Part shown: positions 41,522-51,179 of the stretch, piece by piece
Layout: each line of letters begins with the position of its first letter
Numbering within the stretch: position 1 is the first letter of the stretch
From: Enterovibrio norvegicus DSM 15893
GTDB taxonomy: Bacteria; Pseudomonadota; Gammaproteobacteria; Enterobacterales; Vibrionaceae
Length of the DNA stretch: 64,000 bases
NCBI RefSeq assembly: GCF_900115495.1
Contig: NZ_FOWR01000016.1
Span: forward strand, 1 to 64,000
Direction: 5' to 3'
Notes under the pieces: model-generated
Databases searched by the model: none
The model's input: the letters and a program-made list of their open reading frames with translations, nothing else
Told to the model about the DNA's origin: nothing
Position numbers and translations under genes: made by a program

Positions 41522-43015
41522 ATGAAACCCTCGCTTCAGCTCAAGCTTGGCCAACAACTTGCAATGACGCCGCAACTGCAACAGGCAATTCGTCTGCTGC
41601 AGCTTTCGACGTTAGATCTGCAACAAGAGATTCAGGAAGCGCTTGAAGCAAACCCTCTCCTTGAACAAGACGAATTGGGTGATAATGCATCAGACAGCGA
41701 CACATCTGATGATTATGACAATAACGAGCAGGTCAGTGCTTCCGCTGATAGCGATGACAACTTAAATCGTGAGGACAGCCTCGATAGTTCAGACGCCCTC
41801 GGCCAGAAAGAAATGCCCGACGATCTTCCTGTCGATACCACGTGGGATGATATGTACAGCGCCAACACAGGCAGCACAGGCATTTCGCTCGGTGACGACA
41901 TTCCGGTTTATCAAGGTGAGACAACCGAAACACTCCAAGACTACCTAAACTGGCAAGTGCAATTAACCCCGTTTACCGAGGTGGATCTTGCAATTGCTAC
42001 CGCCATCATCGATGCCGTCGATGACAAAGGCTACCTTACCGTTACCGCTGAAGACATCCTTGAAAGCCTTGGCGCTGAAGACGAAGAAGTTGAGCTTGAT
42101 GAAGTTGAAGCCGTACTCAAACGGGTTCAACAGTTCGATCCGCTAGGCGTTGCATCTCGATCACTTCAAGAGTGCTTGTTGATCCAATTGGCCTCTTTTG
42201 CTGAAGACACGCCATGGCTGACCGAAGCAAAAGCCGTGCTAAAAGCACACATGGATCTTCTTGCGAACCGCGATTACCGTCAGATCATGAAAGAAAGCAA
42301 ACTTCGCGAGCCTGAACTCAAAGAAGTGATGCAGTTAATCCACAGCCTTGAACCACGCCCTGGCAATCTGATCGTCACCAACGAGGCTGAGTATGTCATT
42401 CCCGACGTGTCCGTGTTCAAAGATCGCGGAAAATGGGTCGTACAAATCAACCCAGATAGCGTGCCAAGACTGAAGGTAAACCAACAATATGCCGCGCTGA
42501 CCAAAAGCGGGTGCAGCGCCGCCGATAGCCAATTTATTCGCAGTCATCTACAAGATGCAAAATGGCTGATCAAAAGCTTAGAAAGCCGCAATGAAACCCT
42601 GTTGAAGGTTGCACGTTGTATCGTTGAACATCAGCAAGATTTCTTTGAGTACGGCGAAGAGGCGATGAAGCCAATGGTGCTTAACGACATCGCACTCGCA
42701 GTGGAAATGCATGAATCCACCATCTCTCGGGTCACCACCCAAAAATACATGCATACCCCAAGGGGTATCTTTGAGTTGAAATACTTCTTTTCTAGTCATG
42801 TCAGTACTGACAATGGCGGCGAATGTAGCTCTACGGCAATTCGTGCGCTGGTCAAAAAGTTGGTTGCCGCCGAAAATCAGGCTAAACCACTCAGCGACAG
42901 CAAAATTGCCACACTGCTGGCGGAACAAGGTATCCAAGTAGCACGTCGAACGATTGCAAAATATCGTGAGTCTCTTGGTATCGCACCGTCAAATCAGCGC
43001 AAGCGCCTTATCTAG
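41522..43015 (+). CDS. rpoN: RNA polymerase sigma-54 factor RpoN
   Basis: Alternative sigma factor that needs AAA+ activators; in vibrios it drives flagellar, nitrogen and quorum-related genes. Region I is Gln/Leu-rich ([20 protein letters not shown]). An acidic region II follows (about residues 55-95), then the core-binding domain, the HTH, and the RpoN box [10 protein letters not shown] near residue 475. 497 residues. A ribosome site AGGAAAGG lies 12 bp upstream of the ATG. Confidence 0.98.
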   Translation: MKPSLQLKLGQQLAMTPQLQQAIRLLQLSTLDLQQEIQEALEANPLLEQDELGDNASDSDTSDDYDNNEQVSASADSDDNLNREDSLDSSDALGQKEMPDDLPVDTTWDDMYSANTGSTGISLGDDIPVYQGETTETLQDYLNWQVQLTPFTEVDLAIATAIIDAVDDKGYLTVTAEDILESLGAEDEEVELDEVEAVLKRVQQFDPLGVASRSLQECLLIQLASFAEDTPWLTEAKAVLKAHMDLLANRDYRQIMKESKLREPELKEVMQLIHSLEPRPGNLIVTNEAEYVIPDVSVFKDRGKWVVQINPDSVPRLKVNQQYAALTKSGCSAADSQFIRSHLQDAKWLIKSLESRNETLLKVARCIVEHQQDFFEYGEEAMKPMVLNDIALAVEMHESTISRVTTQKYMHTPRGIFELKYFFSSHVSTDNGGECSSTAIRALVKKLVAAENQAKPLSDSKIATLLAEQGIQVARRTIAKYRESLGIAPSNQRKRLI

Positions 43016-43042
43016 GCGTCTCTACAAAGAAGGAAGATGTTT

Positions 43043-43330
43043 ATGCAAATAAATCTCACCGGTCACCACGTCGAGATCACCGAATCCCTCCGAGAGTATG
43101 TGATGCAAAAGTTTGATAAGCTTGAGCGCTTTTTTGAGCATATTAACAACGTCCATGTCGTGCTTAACGTAGAAAAACTCCAACAAATTGCCGAAGCGAC
43201 GCTTCATGTCAACAACGGCGAAATTCATGCGAAAGCAGACTCAGAAAACATGTATGCGGCCATTGATTCGCTTACGGATAAGCTGGTTAAACAGCTAAAC
43301 AAACATAAAGAAAAGATGAATCACCATTAA
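43043..43330 (+). CDS. hpf: Ribosome hibernation-promoting factor Hpf (short form)
   Basis: Ribosome-binding protein that favours inactive 100S dimers in stationary phase. The start is placed at the second ATG (43043), giving MQINLTGHHVEITESL. There AGGAAG at 43031-43036 has normal spacing, while the first ATG abuts the Shine-Dalgarno. 95 residues, the short HPF class without a C-terminal dimerisation domain. It lies between rpoN and ptsN as in other gammaproteobacteria. Confidence 0.95.
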   Translation: MQINLTGHHVEITESLREYVMQKFDKLERFFEHINNVHVVLNVEKLQQIAEATLHVNNGEIHAKADSENMYAAIDSLTDKLVKQLNKHKEKMNHH

Positions 43331-43332
43331 CC

Positions 43333-43779
43333 ATGGAACTTAAAGACGTACTTAAGTTGGACTGCACCAAAAGTGCAGTCCTTTGTTCAAGTAAGAAACG
43401 TGCACTTGAATTGATCAGCGAGTTGGCCGGCAACCAATTAGACCAAAACCCGCAAAAACTGTTCGAGTGTATCCTAAGCAGGGAAAAGCTAGGGAGTACG
43501 GGCATAGGGAATGGAATCGCCATTCCCCATGGCCGTATATTCAATAGTGACCAAGCTGTCGGCGTGTTTATTCAGTGTGCAGAGCCTATCGAGTTCGACG
43601 CCATTGATAACCAACCTGTTGACCTCTTGTTCGCACTGCTCGTTCCGGATGAACAATGCAAAGAGCACCTCAAAACGCTGTCTTTGATTGCGCAGAAGCT
43701 TGGCGACAAGCAACTGTGTAAACGTATGCGTAATGCCAGCTCTGACCAAGAACTCTTCGACATCATTACTGGTGAATAG
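43333..43779 (+). CDS. ptsN: Nitrogen-regulatory PTS enzyme IIA (PtsN)
   Basis: EIIA-Ntr of the nitrogen phosphotransferase system; it takes phosphate from NPr and regulates potassium and other pathways. The phosphorylated His66 lies in GIAIPHGRI. 148 residues in the fructose/mannitol EIIA fold. It follows hpf by 2 bp. Its donor NPr is encoded two genes downstream. Confidence 0.97.
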   Translation: MELKDVLKLDCTKSAVLCSSKKRALELISELAGNQLDQNPQKLFECILSREKLGSTGIGNGIAIPHGRIFNSDQAVGVFIQCAEPIEFDAIDNQPVDLLFALLVPDEQCKEHLKTLSLIAQKLGDKQLCKRMRNASSDQELFDIITGE

Positions 43780-43800
43780 CGAGACAGGGATCCCAGCACC

Positions 43801-44652
43801 ATGCAGTTGAAAATCGTAAGTGGCCGTTCAGGCTCGGGAAAATCTGTCGCACTTCGCGTACTTGAAGACTTAGGCTATTACTGTGTCGATAACCTTCCCG
43901 TGAATCTACTCCCACAGTTCGTGAATGCACAAACGGATGATAGCTCCAACATCGCCGTGAGTATTGATATCCGCAACATGCCTGCTGATCCTGATGAAAT
44001 AGCCCAAACACTGGCAAAGCTTCCTGCTGACCTTGATGTTGATATCTTTTTCTTAGATGCAGACGACAAAGAGCTCGTTAAGCGCTTTAGCGAAACACGT
44101 CGCCTACACCCACTGAGCAGAGATAACTTATCGCTCGAACAAGCCATCGAAAAAGAAAAGCTTCTACTAACACCACTTAAAGAACGCGCAGATAAAGTGA
44201 TCAACACGTCAAAGCATTCTGTGCATGACTTGAGCGAAGCTGTACGTTCCTTGGTATTAGGGAGAACCAGTCGCGATTTGGTGATGGTGTTTGAATCCTT
44301 CGGGTTTAAACATGGACTCCCATCTGATGCTGACTACGTTTTCGATGTGCGTTTTCTACCCAACCCTCACTGGGAGCCATCGTTAAGGCCACTAACCGGT
44401 CTTGATGAACCCGTAAAAATGTTCCTCGCTGCCGAGCAAGACGTCGCGATGCTCATTGCCCAAATCAAAAGTTTCCTCGAATCTTGGCTGCCTGCCCTAG
44501 AAAAAAACAACCGCAGTTACCTGACCGTGGCCATTGGCTGTACAGGTGGACAACACCGCTCTGTGTATATCGCACAGTTCTTGGCAGACTACTTCAAGGC
44601 AAATGGACAGCAAGTGCAAATCAGACACAGAACACTTGAGGGGAAAGTATGA
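43801..44652 (+). CDS. rapZ: RNase adapter protein RapZ
   Basis: P-loop protein that in Escherichia coli binds the sRNA GlmZ and presents it to RNase E, so setting glucosamine-6-phosphate synthesis. Walker A is GRSGSGKS (residues 8-15); the C-terminal domain carries [19 protein letters not shown]. 283 residues. Whether a GlmZ-like sRNA exists in this organism cannot be judged from the window. Confidence 0.97.
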   Translation: MQLKIVSGRSGSGKSVALRVLEDLGYYCVDNLPVNLLPQFVNAQTDDSSNIAVSIDIRNMPADPDEIAQTLAKLPADLDVDIFFLDADDKELVKRFSETRRLHPLSRDNLSLEQAIEKEKLLLTPLKERADKVINTSKHSVHDLSEAVRSLVLGRTSRDLVMVFESFGFKHGLPSDADYVFDVRFLPNPHWEPSLRPLTGLDEPVKMFLAAEQDVAMLIAQIKSFLESWLPALEKNNRSYLTVAIGCTGGQHRSVYIAQFLADYFKANGQQVQIRHRTLEGKV

Positions 44653-44924
44653 CGCAGTGCAGTAAGGAAGTGTTGATCAGAAATCGCCTTGGTCTACATG
44701 CACGTGCAGCGGTGAAACTCGTGGAACTGGCGCAAAGTTTCGATGCAGAAGTCACCATATCCAAAGCAGAACAGGCAGTTACCGCTGACAGCGTGATGGC
44801 GATTTTGTTGCTTGATTCTAGCCAAGGTGAACAAATCACGGTATCGGCACTCGGCCCTGAGGCACAAAAAGCACTTGGCGCAGTGACGGCATTGATTGAA
44901 GCAGGCTTTGACGAGGAAAACTAA
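44649..44924 (+). CDS. npr: Phosphocarrier protein NPr (nitrogen PTS HPr)
   Basis: HPr-like carrier between EI-Ntr (PtsP) and PtsN. The active His17 lies in [16 protein letters not shown], and the Ser region ([16 protein letters not shown]) is HPr-like. 91 residues. Its start overlaps the rapZ stop by 4 bp. Also known as ptsO. Confidence 0.96.
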   Translation: MTQCSKEVLIRNRLGLHARAAVKLVELAQSFDAEVTISKAEQAVTADSVMAILLLDSSQGEQITVSALGPEAQKALGAVTALIEAGFDEEN

Positions 44925-45050
44925 CCTCGTCCTATTCCCTACACACCAGCCCACTCGCTCTCATTTCAACACAGATTTGGCAAAGACAGTCTTACGAGAT
45001 TGCGTTAATATTCATTTCATTGCGCCAACCGCCGTAAACCGGACAATTCC

Positions 45051-46418
45051 ATGGCAGAGAATTACGAAGTAGAACAGTCTAATCAAACGCATCAAACGTT
45101 GCAGGAAGTTAGCCGTGCAATCGACAACGGTATGTTTGTCCATGTCCGACGTATGCTCGAAGACATGGAGCCGGAAGACATTGCACACCTGCTCGAAGCG
45201 TCTCCTCCAAAGAGCCGTCTGGTTCTCTGGCAATTAACCGATCCCGAAGAACAAGGTGAAATCCTCGAAGAGCTTTCGGAAGATGTCAAAGATGGCATCA
45301 TGGTGCGCATGCAGCCAGAGCAATTGGCCGCCGCAACCGAAGGCATGGACACCGACGACGTCGCTTACCTGCTTCGAAGCCTTCCCAATCACGTGTCTCA
45401 AGACGTTCTTGCGCAGATGGATACGCAAGATCGTGATCGCGTAGAACAAGCACTCGCGTACCCTGAAGATACCGCCGGCGGTATGATGAATACCGACGTG
45501 GTCACCATCCGCTCCGACGTTACCGTCGACGTGGTACTGCGTTACCTGCGTATGAGAGGCGAACTCCCTGAAGCAACCGATGCCTTGTATGTGGTGGATG
45601 AGAATAGCCGCCTAATAGGCTCTCTACCGATTACTACGCTGCTAACGACACAACCCGACACCGAAGTGCTCGATGTCATGGAAGACTCGGATGAAGCCAT
45701 CCCTGTCGACATGGACGATGGCGAAATCGCGAGCTTGTTCGAACGTCGTAACTGGGTATCCGCACCGGTTGTTGATGAGCAACACCAGCTCGTTGGTCGT
45801 ATCACTATCGATGACGTCGTTGATATCATCCGTGAAGATGCCGAACACTCCATGATGAGCATGGCGGGTTTGGACGATGAAGAAGACACTTTTGCGCCCG
45901 TTTTAAAATCGGCGCGTAGCCGTAGCATTTGGCTGGGGGCCAACGTCCTCGCCGCATTGGCTGCAGCATCTGTCTCCAACCTGTTTGAAAATACCCTTGA
46001 GCAAATGGCCGCCATTGCAGTGCTCATGACCATCGTACCGTCGATGGGTGGCGTTGCGGGTAACCAAACCGTCGCGTTGGTTATTCGTGGTTTGGCGGTT
46101 GGTCACATCGGTGATTCCAATACCCGCTGGCTATTAACCAAAGAAGCGTTAGTGGGTCTGCTCAATGGCGTTATTTGGGCATGTATCATTGGTGGTGTTG
46201 TCGTGCTTTGGAAGGGCAACTGGATACTCGGAGGCATCATCGCCGCCGCCATGATGGCAAACCTTATCATCGCAGGTGTCGCGGGTGTCACCGTGCCCAT
46301 CATGCTCAAGAAGATGAAAATCGACCCCGCCCTCGCAGGCGGCATGGCACTGACCACCATCACCGACATGGTCGGCCTCTCGGTCTTCCTCGGCCTCGCC
46401 ACCTTATTCTTGGTATAA
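45051..46418 (+). CDS. mgtE: Magnesium transporter MgtE
   Basis: Mg2+-gated channel of the inner membrane. A cytoplasmic N domain of helical repeats (about residues 20-130, with AYLLRSLPNHVSQDVLAQM) is followed by a CBS pair (about 135-260, MNTDVVTIRSDVTVDVVLRYLR). Five membrane helices (about 285-455) carry the pore segment PSMGGVAGNQTVALVIRGLA and AGGMALTTITDMVGLSVFLG. 455 residues. It follows npr by 126 bp and ends at a strong terminator. Confidence 0.97.
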   Translation: MAENYEVEQSNQTHQTLQEVSRAIDNGMFVHVRRMLEDMEPEDIAHLLEASPPKSRLVLWQLTDPEEQGEILEELSEDVKDGIMVRMQPEQLAAATEGMDTDDVAYLLRSLPNHVSQDVLAQMDTQDRDRVEQALAYPEDTAGGMMNTDVVTIRSDVTVDVVLRYLRMRGELPEATDALYVVDENSRLIGSLPITTLLTTQPDTEVLDVMEDSDEAIPVDMDDGEIASLFERRNWVSAPVVDEQHQLVGRITIDDVVDIIREDAEHSMMSMAGLDDEEDTFAPVLKSARSRSIWLGANVLAALAAASVSNLFENTLEQMAAIAVLMTIVPSMGGVAGNQTVALVIRGLAVGHIGDSNTRWLLTKEALVGLLNGVIWACIIGGVVVLWKGNWILGGIIAAAMMANLIIAGVAGVTVPIMLKKMKIDPALAGGMALTTITDMVGLSVFLGLATLFLV

Positions 46419-46435
46419 CAAATTATCCAGATAGC

Positions 46436-46464
46436 AAAAAGCCAGACGCAAGTCTGGCTTTTTT
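46436..46464. terminator. Bidirectional terminator after mgtE
   Basis: Stem GCCAGAC/GTCTGGC (46441-46447 and 46452-46458, loop GCAA), with five A before and six T after it. The arms and flanks are nearly identical to the terminator after darP (48667-48695). Confidence 0.92.
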
Positions 46465-46470
46465 GTGTCT

Positions 46471-46624
46471 TTAATATCGTCAGATATTAAGGCGTTAGCT
46501 CTATAACGCCCGAATAACGCTAAAGCTTTAACGTTACAGCTAGGCGGCAATTGAATACGTCTTCATGAGCTTAGTAGGCTAAGTGATTGAAGCGGATGAA
46601 AGCAGCCAACAACGCTGTAGCGTT
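46471..46624. repeat. Run of five consecutive inverted repeats between mgtE and tldE
   Basis: Five hairpins follow the mgtE terminator. (1) 46471-46490, TTAATATC/GATATTAA. (2) 46491-46510, GGCGTTA/TAACGCC. (3) 46515-46536, TAACG-C-TAAAG with CTTTA-A-CGTTA. (4) 46561-46592, CTTCA...CTTAG with CTAAG...TGAAG. (5) 46611-46624, AACGCT/AGCGTT. The first two touch each other. None has a T-run. The region contains no gene. Its function is unknown. Confidence 0.85.
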
Positions 46625-46640
46625 AAAGATGACGCGTTAT

Positions 46641-47981
46641 TTATTCGCCGCCGATTTTCATCGACTCAATTAATATCGACCCCGTCTGAATCTGACTACG
46701 CAGCTCAGTGTCCGACCCTACCGCAACGATTTGCTTGTACATGTCAGCCAGGTTACCGGCGATGGTAATCTCCGTCACTGGGTATTGGATTTCACCGTTT
46801 TCAACCCAGAAGCCTGCGGCGCCACGTGAGTAATCACCGGTTACGATGTTCACGCCTTGACCCATGAGCTCTGTTACCAACAAGCCTGTGCCAAGCTCTT
46901 TCAGCATTTGCTCGAAGTTTTGACCGGTGTTGCCCACGAACCAATTGTGGATCCCCCCAGCATGACCCGTTGGCTGCATACCCAATTTACGGGCTGCATA
47001 GCTGGTCGCAAGGTAGGTTTGTAGTTCACCGTTTTTGATGATGTCGAGATCGCGGGTAAACATGCCTTCGCTATCAAACGGCGCACTCGCCATGCCTTTT
47101 AGGATATGTGGGCGTTCATACACTTCAAACCATTCCGGCAAGATTTGATGACCCAGCTTATCCAATAGGAAAGACGATTTACGGTACAAACTCGAGCCGC
47201 TAATCCCCATAACAAGGTGGCCAAGCAAGCCCGTGGCAACATCTGCCGCGAACATCACAGGTGCGTGGCAAGTCGCAACGCGACGCGGTTCCATACGAGA
47301 AATGGTGCGCTCTGCCGCTTCAATACCCACTCTTTCAGGGGTCCAAAGGTCAAGTTTGTCGCGCGCAGAGGTATAGCTATAATCGCGCTCCATCCCTTTG
47401 CTGTCTTCGGCAATCACACTGCAACTGATGCTATGACGGCTCGACGCATAGCTGCCTAGCATGCCATGGCTGTTACCGTATACACGCACACCGTAGTGGC
47501 TGTCGTAGCTTGCACCATCACTGAATTTGATGCGTTTGTCGTGCTCCAAGGCTGCACGCTCGGCGGCGATCGCTTTCTCTGCCGCATGATCAGGCTCTGG
47601 CTCATCAGGGTAGAACAAATCAAGATCAGGGTAGTCATACGCCATCAACTCAGCAGGCGCTGGGCCAGAAAAAGGATCTTCGGACGTGTAGTTAGCAATA
47701 TCCAATGCAGCCGCAACAGTTTGCGCGATCGCTTCTTCTGAAAGATCAGAGGTTGACGCGCTGCCTTTACGTTGACCGCGATACACAGTAATACCCAACG
47801 CACCATCGCTATTGAACTCAACGCTTTCCACTTCGCACATGCGTGTTGCCACACTGATACCCGTGGTTTTCGTGATCGCCACTTCAGCAGCATCTGCTTT
47901 CTTACCTGCTAGCTCCAATGCGCGACTCACTGCAGCTTCAAGTTCTGTGCGTTGCTGAGCAACCTGTTGTTTCACGTCCAT
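46641..47981 (-). CDS. pmbA: Metalloprotease subunit TldE (PmbA)
   Basis: Partner of TldD in a heterodimeric protease that processes peptides such as microcins and CcdA antitoxin in Escherichia coli. It has the TldD/PmbA fold but lacks the HEXXXH zinc motif, as expected for the non-catalytic E subunit. 446 residues; conserved [20 protein letters not shown] and the C-terminal [21 protein letters not shown] are seen. Divergent from darP. The partner tldD lies 2.3 kb away on the same strand. Confidence 0.96.
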   Translation of the reverse strand: MDVKQQVAQQRTELEAAVSRALELAGKKADAAEVAITKTTGISVATRMCEVESVEFNSDGALGITVYRGQRKGSASTSDLSEEAIAQTVAAALDIANYTSEDPFSGPAPAELMAYDYPDLDLFYPDEPEPDHAAEKAIAAERAALEHDKRIKFSDGASYDSHYGVRVYGNSHGMLGSYASSRHSISCSVIAEDSKGMERDYSYTSARDKLDLWTPERVGIEAAERTISRMEPRRVATCHAPVMFAADVATGLLGHLVMGISGSSLYRKSSFLLDKLGHQILPEWFEVYERPHILKGMASAPFDSEGMFTRDLDIIKNGELQTYLATSYAARKLGMQPTGHAGGIHNWFVGNTGQNFEQMLKELGTGLLVTELMGQGVNIVTGDYSRGAAGFWVENGEIQYPVTEITIAGNLADMYKQIVAVGSDTELRSQIQTGSILIESMKIGGE

Positions 47982-48114
47982 AAAGTCTTAGATAAATGTA
48001 TGTTGTTTGTAAGCATACCACTCGTAGCGAAGACAATGCTTAAAAAACACCAGCAAAATTCGACATTCTTGATAAGATACGCTGATCAAGTAAGTGACAA
48101 CCTCGGGAAAGATT

Positions 48115-48642
48115 ATGGGCCGTAAAAATAAACGTGAGCCTTGGGAAGAGGAAGAAGAAATCATCTGGGTAAGTCGTTCCGAGATGAAACGCGATATGGA
48201 AGCGCTACAAGCACTCGGCACTAAGCTGATTGAACTTAAACCTTCTGTATTGGAAAAATTCCCTCTGACAGAAGATCTTCGCATTGCGATCTCAGATGCG
48301 CAGCGTTTTGAAAAAGAAGCGCGCCGCCGTCAACTTCAGTTGATTGGTAAGCTCATGCGTCATGTTGATGCAGAAGCCATCCAAGCAGCGTTGGACAAGC
48401 TGAACAATAAACACGGTCAGCAATCCATCGAACTACTGAAATTGGAAAAGCAACGCGATCGCCTGATCGTGGAAGGTGACAAGATGATCAACGAGATCGT
48501 CGACAAACACCCTGCTGCTGATCGCCAAAAGCTACGCCAACTTGTTCGCCAAGCGAAGAAAGATCAAGAAAGCAATAAACCGTCTAAAGCCGCTAAAGAA
48601 CTGTTCCAGATTCTAAAAGCGCTAAAAGCAGAAGACGAGTAA
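48115..48642 (+). CDS. darP: Ribosome maturation factor DarP (YjgA, DUF615)
   Basis: Small helical protein that associates with late 50S assembly intermediates. The DUF615 signature [18 protein letters not shown] is followed by [16 protein letters not shown] and [22 protein letters not shown] set the start at the ATG at 48115 (MGRKNKREP), with GGGAAAG 5-11 bp upstream; an in-frame GTG lies 7 codons earlier. 175 residues. Divergent from pmbA, its usual neighbour. Confidence 0.95.
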   Translation: MGRKNKREPWEEEEEIIWVSRSEMKRDMEALQALGTKLIELKPSVLEKFPLTEDLRIAISDAQRFEKEARRRQLQLIGKLMRHVDAEAIQAALDKLNNKHGQQSIELLKLEKQRDRLIVEGDKMINEIVDKHPAADRQKLRQLVRQAKKDQESNKPSKAAKELFQILKALKAEDE

Positions 48643-48666
48643 TTCGACGCTTGCTGTCAGAAACGC

Positions 48667-48695
48667 AAAAAGCCAGACCTCGGTCTGGCTTTTTT
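48667..48695. terminator. Bidirectional terminator after darP
   Basis: A 9-bp stem AGCCAGACC/GGTCTGGCT (48671-48679 and 48682-48690) with four A before and five T after it. It serves convergent darP and tldD and abuts a heptamer repeat. Confidence 0.92.
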
Positions 48696-48696
48696 G

Positions 48697-48729
48697 TACT
48701 GGGTACTGGGTACTGGGTACTGGGTACTG
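48697..48729. repeat. Heptanucleotide tandem repeat, 4 full copies plus a partial
   Basis: TACTGGG is repeated four times without change (48697-48724), followed by TACTG. The array starts one base after the T-run of the darP terminator. Confidence 0.95.
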
Positions 48730-48787
48730 CAACGATTCTTTGAAGATAGGAAGCACTATCAAGCTTTTGCTTTTTGCCCTTCCCAGC

Positions 48788-48811
48788 GCCTAGGATCTTC
48801 TCTTCCTAGGC
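48788..48811. repeat. Inverted repeat downstream of tldD
   Basis: Perfect 8-bp arms GCCTAGGA (48788-48795) and TCCTAGGC (48804-48811) with an 8-nt pyrimidine loop. It lies 15 bp beyond the tldD stop codon. No T-run follows on either strand. Confidence 0.6.
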
Positions 48812-48825
48812 TCTGCTCTATCTTC

Positions 48826-50271
48826 TTATTCCGTTCCACCCACCGTCATCGCATCCAGCTTCAACGTTGGCTGACCAACACCGACGGCAACACTTTGTCC
48901 GGCTTTACCACACACACCCACACCACGGTCTAGAGCAAGATCATTACCTACCATCGACACTTGTTGCATGGCTTCAATGCCGCTACCGATCAAGGTTGCG
49001 CCTTTCACTGGCGTGGTTACTTTGCCGTTTTCAATCAAGTACGCTTCGCTGGTTGAGAACACAAACTTACCAGACGTAATATCAACCTGGCCGCCACCAA
49101 AGTTAGGGGCATACAAGCCATATTCAACGCTGCTAATGATGTCGTCCGGCGTGCTTTCACCCGCGAGCATGTAAGTATTGGTCATACGTGGCATAGGTAA
49201 GTGCGCATAGGATTCACGACGACCATTGCCCGTAGGTGCAACGCCCATCAAATGCGCGTTGTGCTTGTCCTGCATGTAGCCTTTCAAGATGCCATTTTCG
49301 ATCAAGGTATTGTATTGACCTGGCACGCCTTCATCATCGATGTTCAGCGAGCCACGGCGATCTTGAAGCGTACCGTCATCCACAATCGTACATAGCGACG
49401 AGGTTACTTGTTGGCCGATTTGACCAGAGAACACAGACGATTCTTTACGGTTAAAATCACCTTCCAGCCCGTGGCCGACCGCTTCGTGCAACAATACGCC
49501 CGGCCAACCGGCCCCCAACACCACAGGCATGGTGCCTGCTGGCGCACCTTTGGCGTGAAGGTTCACAAGCGCTTGACGCACCGCTTCATCGGCATAGTTT
49601 AAGGCAACGGTTTTTCCATCTTCTTCGGTCAGAAAGTATTGGTAACCGAATCGGCCACCACCACCTGCCGAGCCACGTTCACGACGGCCATCTTTTTCAA
49701 CCAACACGCTCACAGACAAACGCACCAATGGACGCGTATCGGCCGCATATGTACCGTCAGTTGCAGCGATAAGCACTTGTTCGTACACGCCACTGATACT
49801 GACAGACACTTCCTGAATAAGTGGCTCTTTCGCACGAATGTACACATCCACCTCTTTCAACAAAGCAATTTTGTCTTCTTTGCTCATGCTTTGCAGTGGA
49901 TCCATCGCTTGGTAGATGGTTGGATATTGACGAGTAGCAAAAGCAGACACTTGAAGCTTACCGCCTTTGTCTGCAATACCACGTGCCGCTGTGGCACTTT
50001 GCATCAAGGCATCAGCATTGATCTGGTCAGAATACGCGAAACCGGTTTTCTCACCACAAATTGCACGAACACCCACACCACGGTCGATGTTGAAGGAACC
50101 GTCTTTAATGATGCTGTCTTCAAGCACCAGTGATTCATGCCAGCATGATTGGAAGTAAACATCACCGTAGTCGATGTTTCTTGCTGCCAAGTGATCAAGT
50201 GTTTGGCTGAGTTGACTCTTGCTCATACCCGAGAGGTGAAGCATCGTTTCTTCGACGTGTTCGAGGCTCAT
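48826..50271 (-). CDS. tldD: Metalloprotease subunit TldD
   Basis: Catalytic subunit of the TldD/TldE protease. The zinc motif HEAVGH lies at residues 262-267 ([17 protein letters not shown]), with the C-terminal Cys region [19 protein letters not shown]. 481 residues, normal length. It follows nit after an 89-bp gap containing a large palindrome, in the order mreBCD-maf-rng-yhdP-nit-tldD. Confidence 0.97.
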   Translation of the reverse strand: MSLEHVEETMLHLSGMSKSQLSQTLDHLAARNIDYGDVYFQSCWHESLVLEDSIIKDGSFNIDRGVGVRAICGEKTGFAYSDQINADALMQSATAARGIADKGGKLQVSAFATRQYPTIYQAMDPLQSMSKEDKIALLKEVDVYIRAKEPLIQEVSVSISGVYEQVLIAATDGTYAADTRPLVRLSVSVLVEKDGRRERGSAGGGGRFGYQYFLTEEDGKTVALNYADEAVRQALVNLHAKGAPAGTMPVVLGAGWPGVLLHEAVGHGLEGDFNRKESSVFSGQIGQQVTSSLCTIVDDGTLQDRRGSLNIDDEGVPGQYNTLIENGILKGYMQDKHNAHLMGVAPTGNGRRESYAHLPMPRMTNTYMLAGESTPDDIISSVEYGLYAPNFGGGQVDITSGKFVFSTSEAYLIENGKVTTPVKGATLIGSGIEAMQQVSMVGNDLALDRGVGVCGKAGQSVAVGVGQPTLKLDAMTVGGTE

Positions 50272-50307
50272 TGTGTAATTGCTCTTTTAGCGCTGAAAAT
50301 GACAAAC

Positions 50308-50339
50308 GTCCCGCGGCAACAGGCCTGTCACCGCGGGAC
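50308..50339. repeat. 32-bp nested palindrome between nit and tldD
   Basis: Outer 9-bp arms GTCCCGCGG (50308-50316) and CCGCGGGAC (50331-50339) enclose an inner 10-bp palindrome ACAGGCCTGT (50319-50328), with symmetric 2-nt internal loops. No T-run follows on the minus strand, so it is not a good terminator. It lies inside a same-strand gene series and may be an mRNA processing or stability element. Confidence 0.8.
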
Positions 50340-50360
50340 TTATAATAAAATGAGACTGCG

Positions 50361-51179
50361 CTATTTCAACGCGCATTGCAACCGAGCGTGCTGTAATACC
50401 GGCATTTTGGTGCGGATCGCACTGTTGGTTGCCAAATCAATATCAGCCCAAGCGCTGCCGATTTGTTCTTGCAGTTCACTGGCCACTTGACCCCATGGAT
50501 CGACAATCATCGAATGCCCATAGGTTTCTCGGCCACCTTCATGATATCCACATTGTGCCGCAGCCAATACCCAGCACTGGGTTTCAATGGCTCGTGCTCG
50601 CAGTAACACTTCCCAATGCGCACGACCCGTGACTTTGGTGAATGCCGCTGGCACAACAATGATGTCAGCACCACGTTGACGCAACGCCGCGTATAAATGC
50701 GGGAAACGAATGTCATAACAAATCGACAGGCCCAATGTTCCAAATGGCGTTTCCACTAGCGCAAGGTTATCACCGGCACGGAAGGTGTCAGATTCTCGGT
50801 AACTGCGGTGGTTATCAGCAATATCCACGTCAAACATGTGCAGTTTTTCATAAGACGCACGCAAGTTACCTGCAGCATCATAAACGAGCAATGTCGTGCT
50901 CAAGGTACCGTCATGATTGGTGATAGGAAACGATCCAACCACGAGCCAAATCCCCAACTCAAAGGCGAGTTGAGAAAGGCGTTTTTGCAAAGGCCCATGC
51001 CCTAGCTCTTCCGCGTATTTCTCGTAATCTTCTTTCTTACCGAACACAATCGCATTTTCTGGTGTAAGAACCAGTCGTGCGCCTTGTGCGCGCAAATGCC
51101 TTAGCTGACCTTCAAGAACATCCATATTGTCATCAGCATTCGCACCCGAATTCATCTGTACTACGCCAAATTTGGTCAT
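50361..51179 (-). CDS. Carbon-nitrogen hydrolase, Nit1/deaminated-glutathione amidase-like
   Basis: Nitrilase-superfamily amidase. The catalytic triad is visible as Glu41 (TPENAI), Lys112 (YEKLHMFD) and Cys154 (SICYDIRFP). 272 residues. The YEKLHMFD/ICYDIRFP combination matches the Nit1/NitFhit branch, which removes deaminated glutathione (metabolite repair); that substrate is inferred from the branch. It shares one base with the yhdP stop and is commonly found between yhdP and tldD in vibrios. Confidence 0.9.
   Translation of the reverse strand: MTKFGVVQMNSGANADDNMDVLEGQLRHLRAQGARLVLTPENAIVFGKKEDYEKYAEELGHGPLQKRLSQLAFELGIWLVVGSFPITNHDGTLSTTLLVYDAAGNLRASYEKLHMFDVDIADNHRSYRESDTFRAGDNLALVETPFGTLGLSICYDIRFPHLYAALRQRGADIIVVPAAFTKVTGRAHWEVLLRARAIETQCWVLAAAQCGYHEGGRETYGHSMIVDPWGQVASELQEQIGSAWADIDLATNSAIRTKMPVLQHARLQCALK

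Noticed and set aside
46491-46640. Possible integron attC site (GTTAGCT ... TAACGCC)
   Set aside because: The putative core sites do not fit RYYYAAC and GTTRRRY, there is no cassette gene or integrase nearby, and the flanking genes are core genes.
49639-50133. 164-residue plus-strand frame antisense to tldD
   Set aside because: A shadow frame; its Thr/His-rich composition follows from tldD codons on the other strand.
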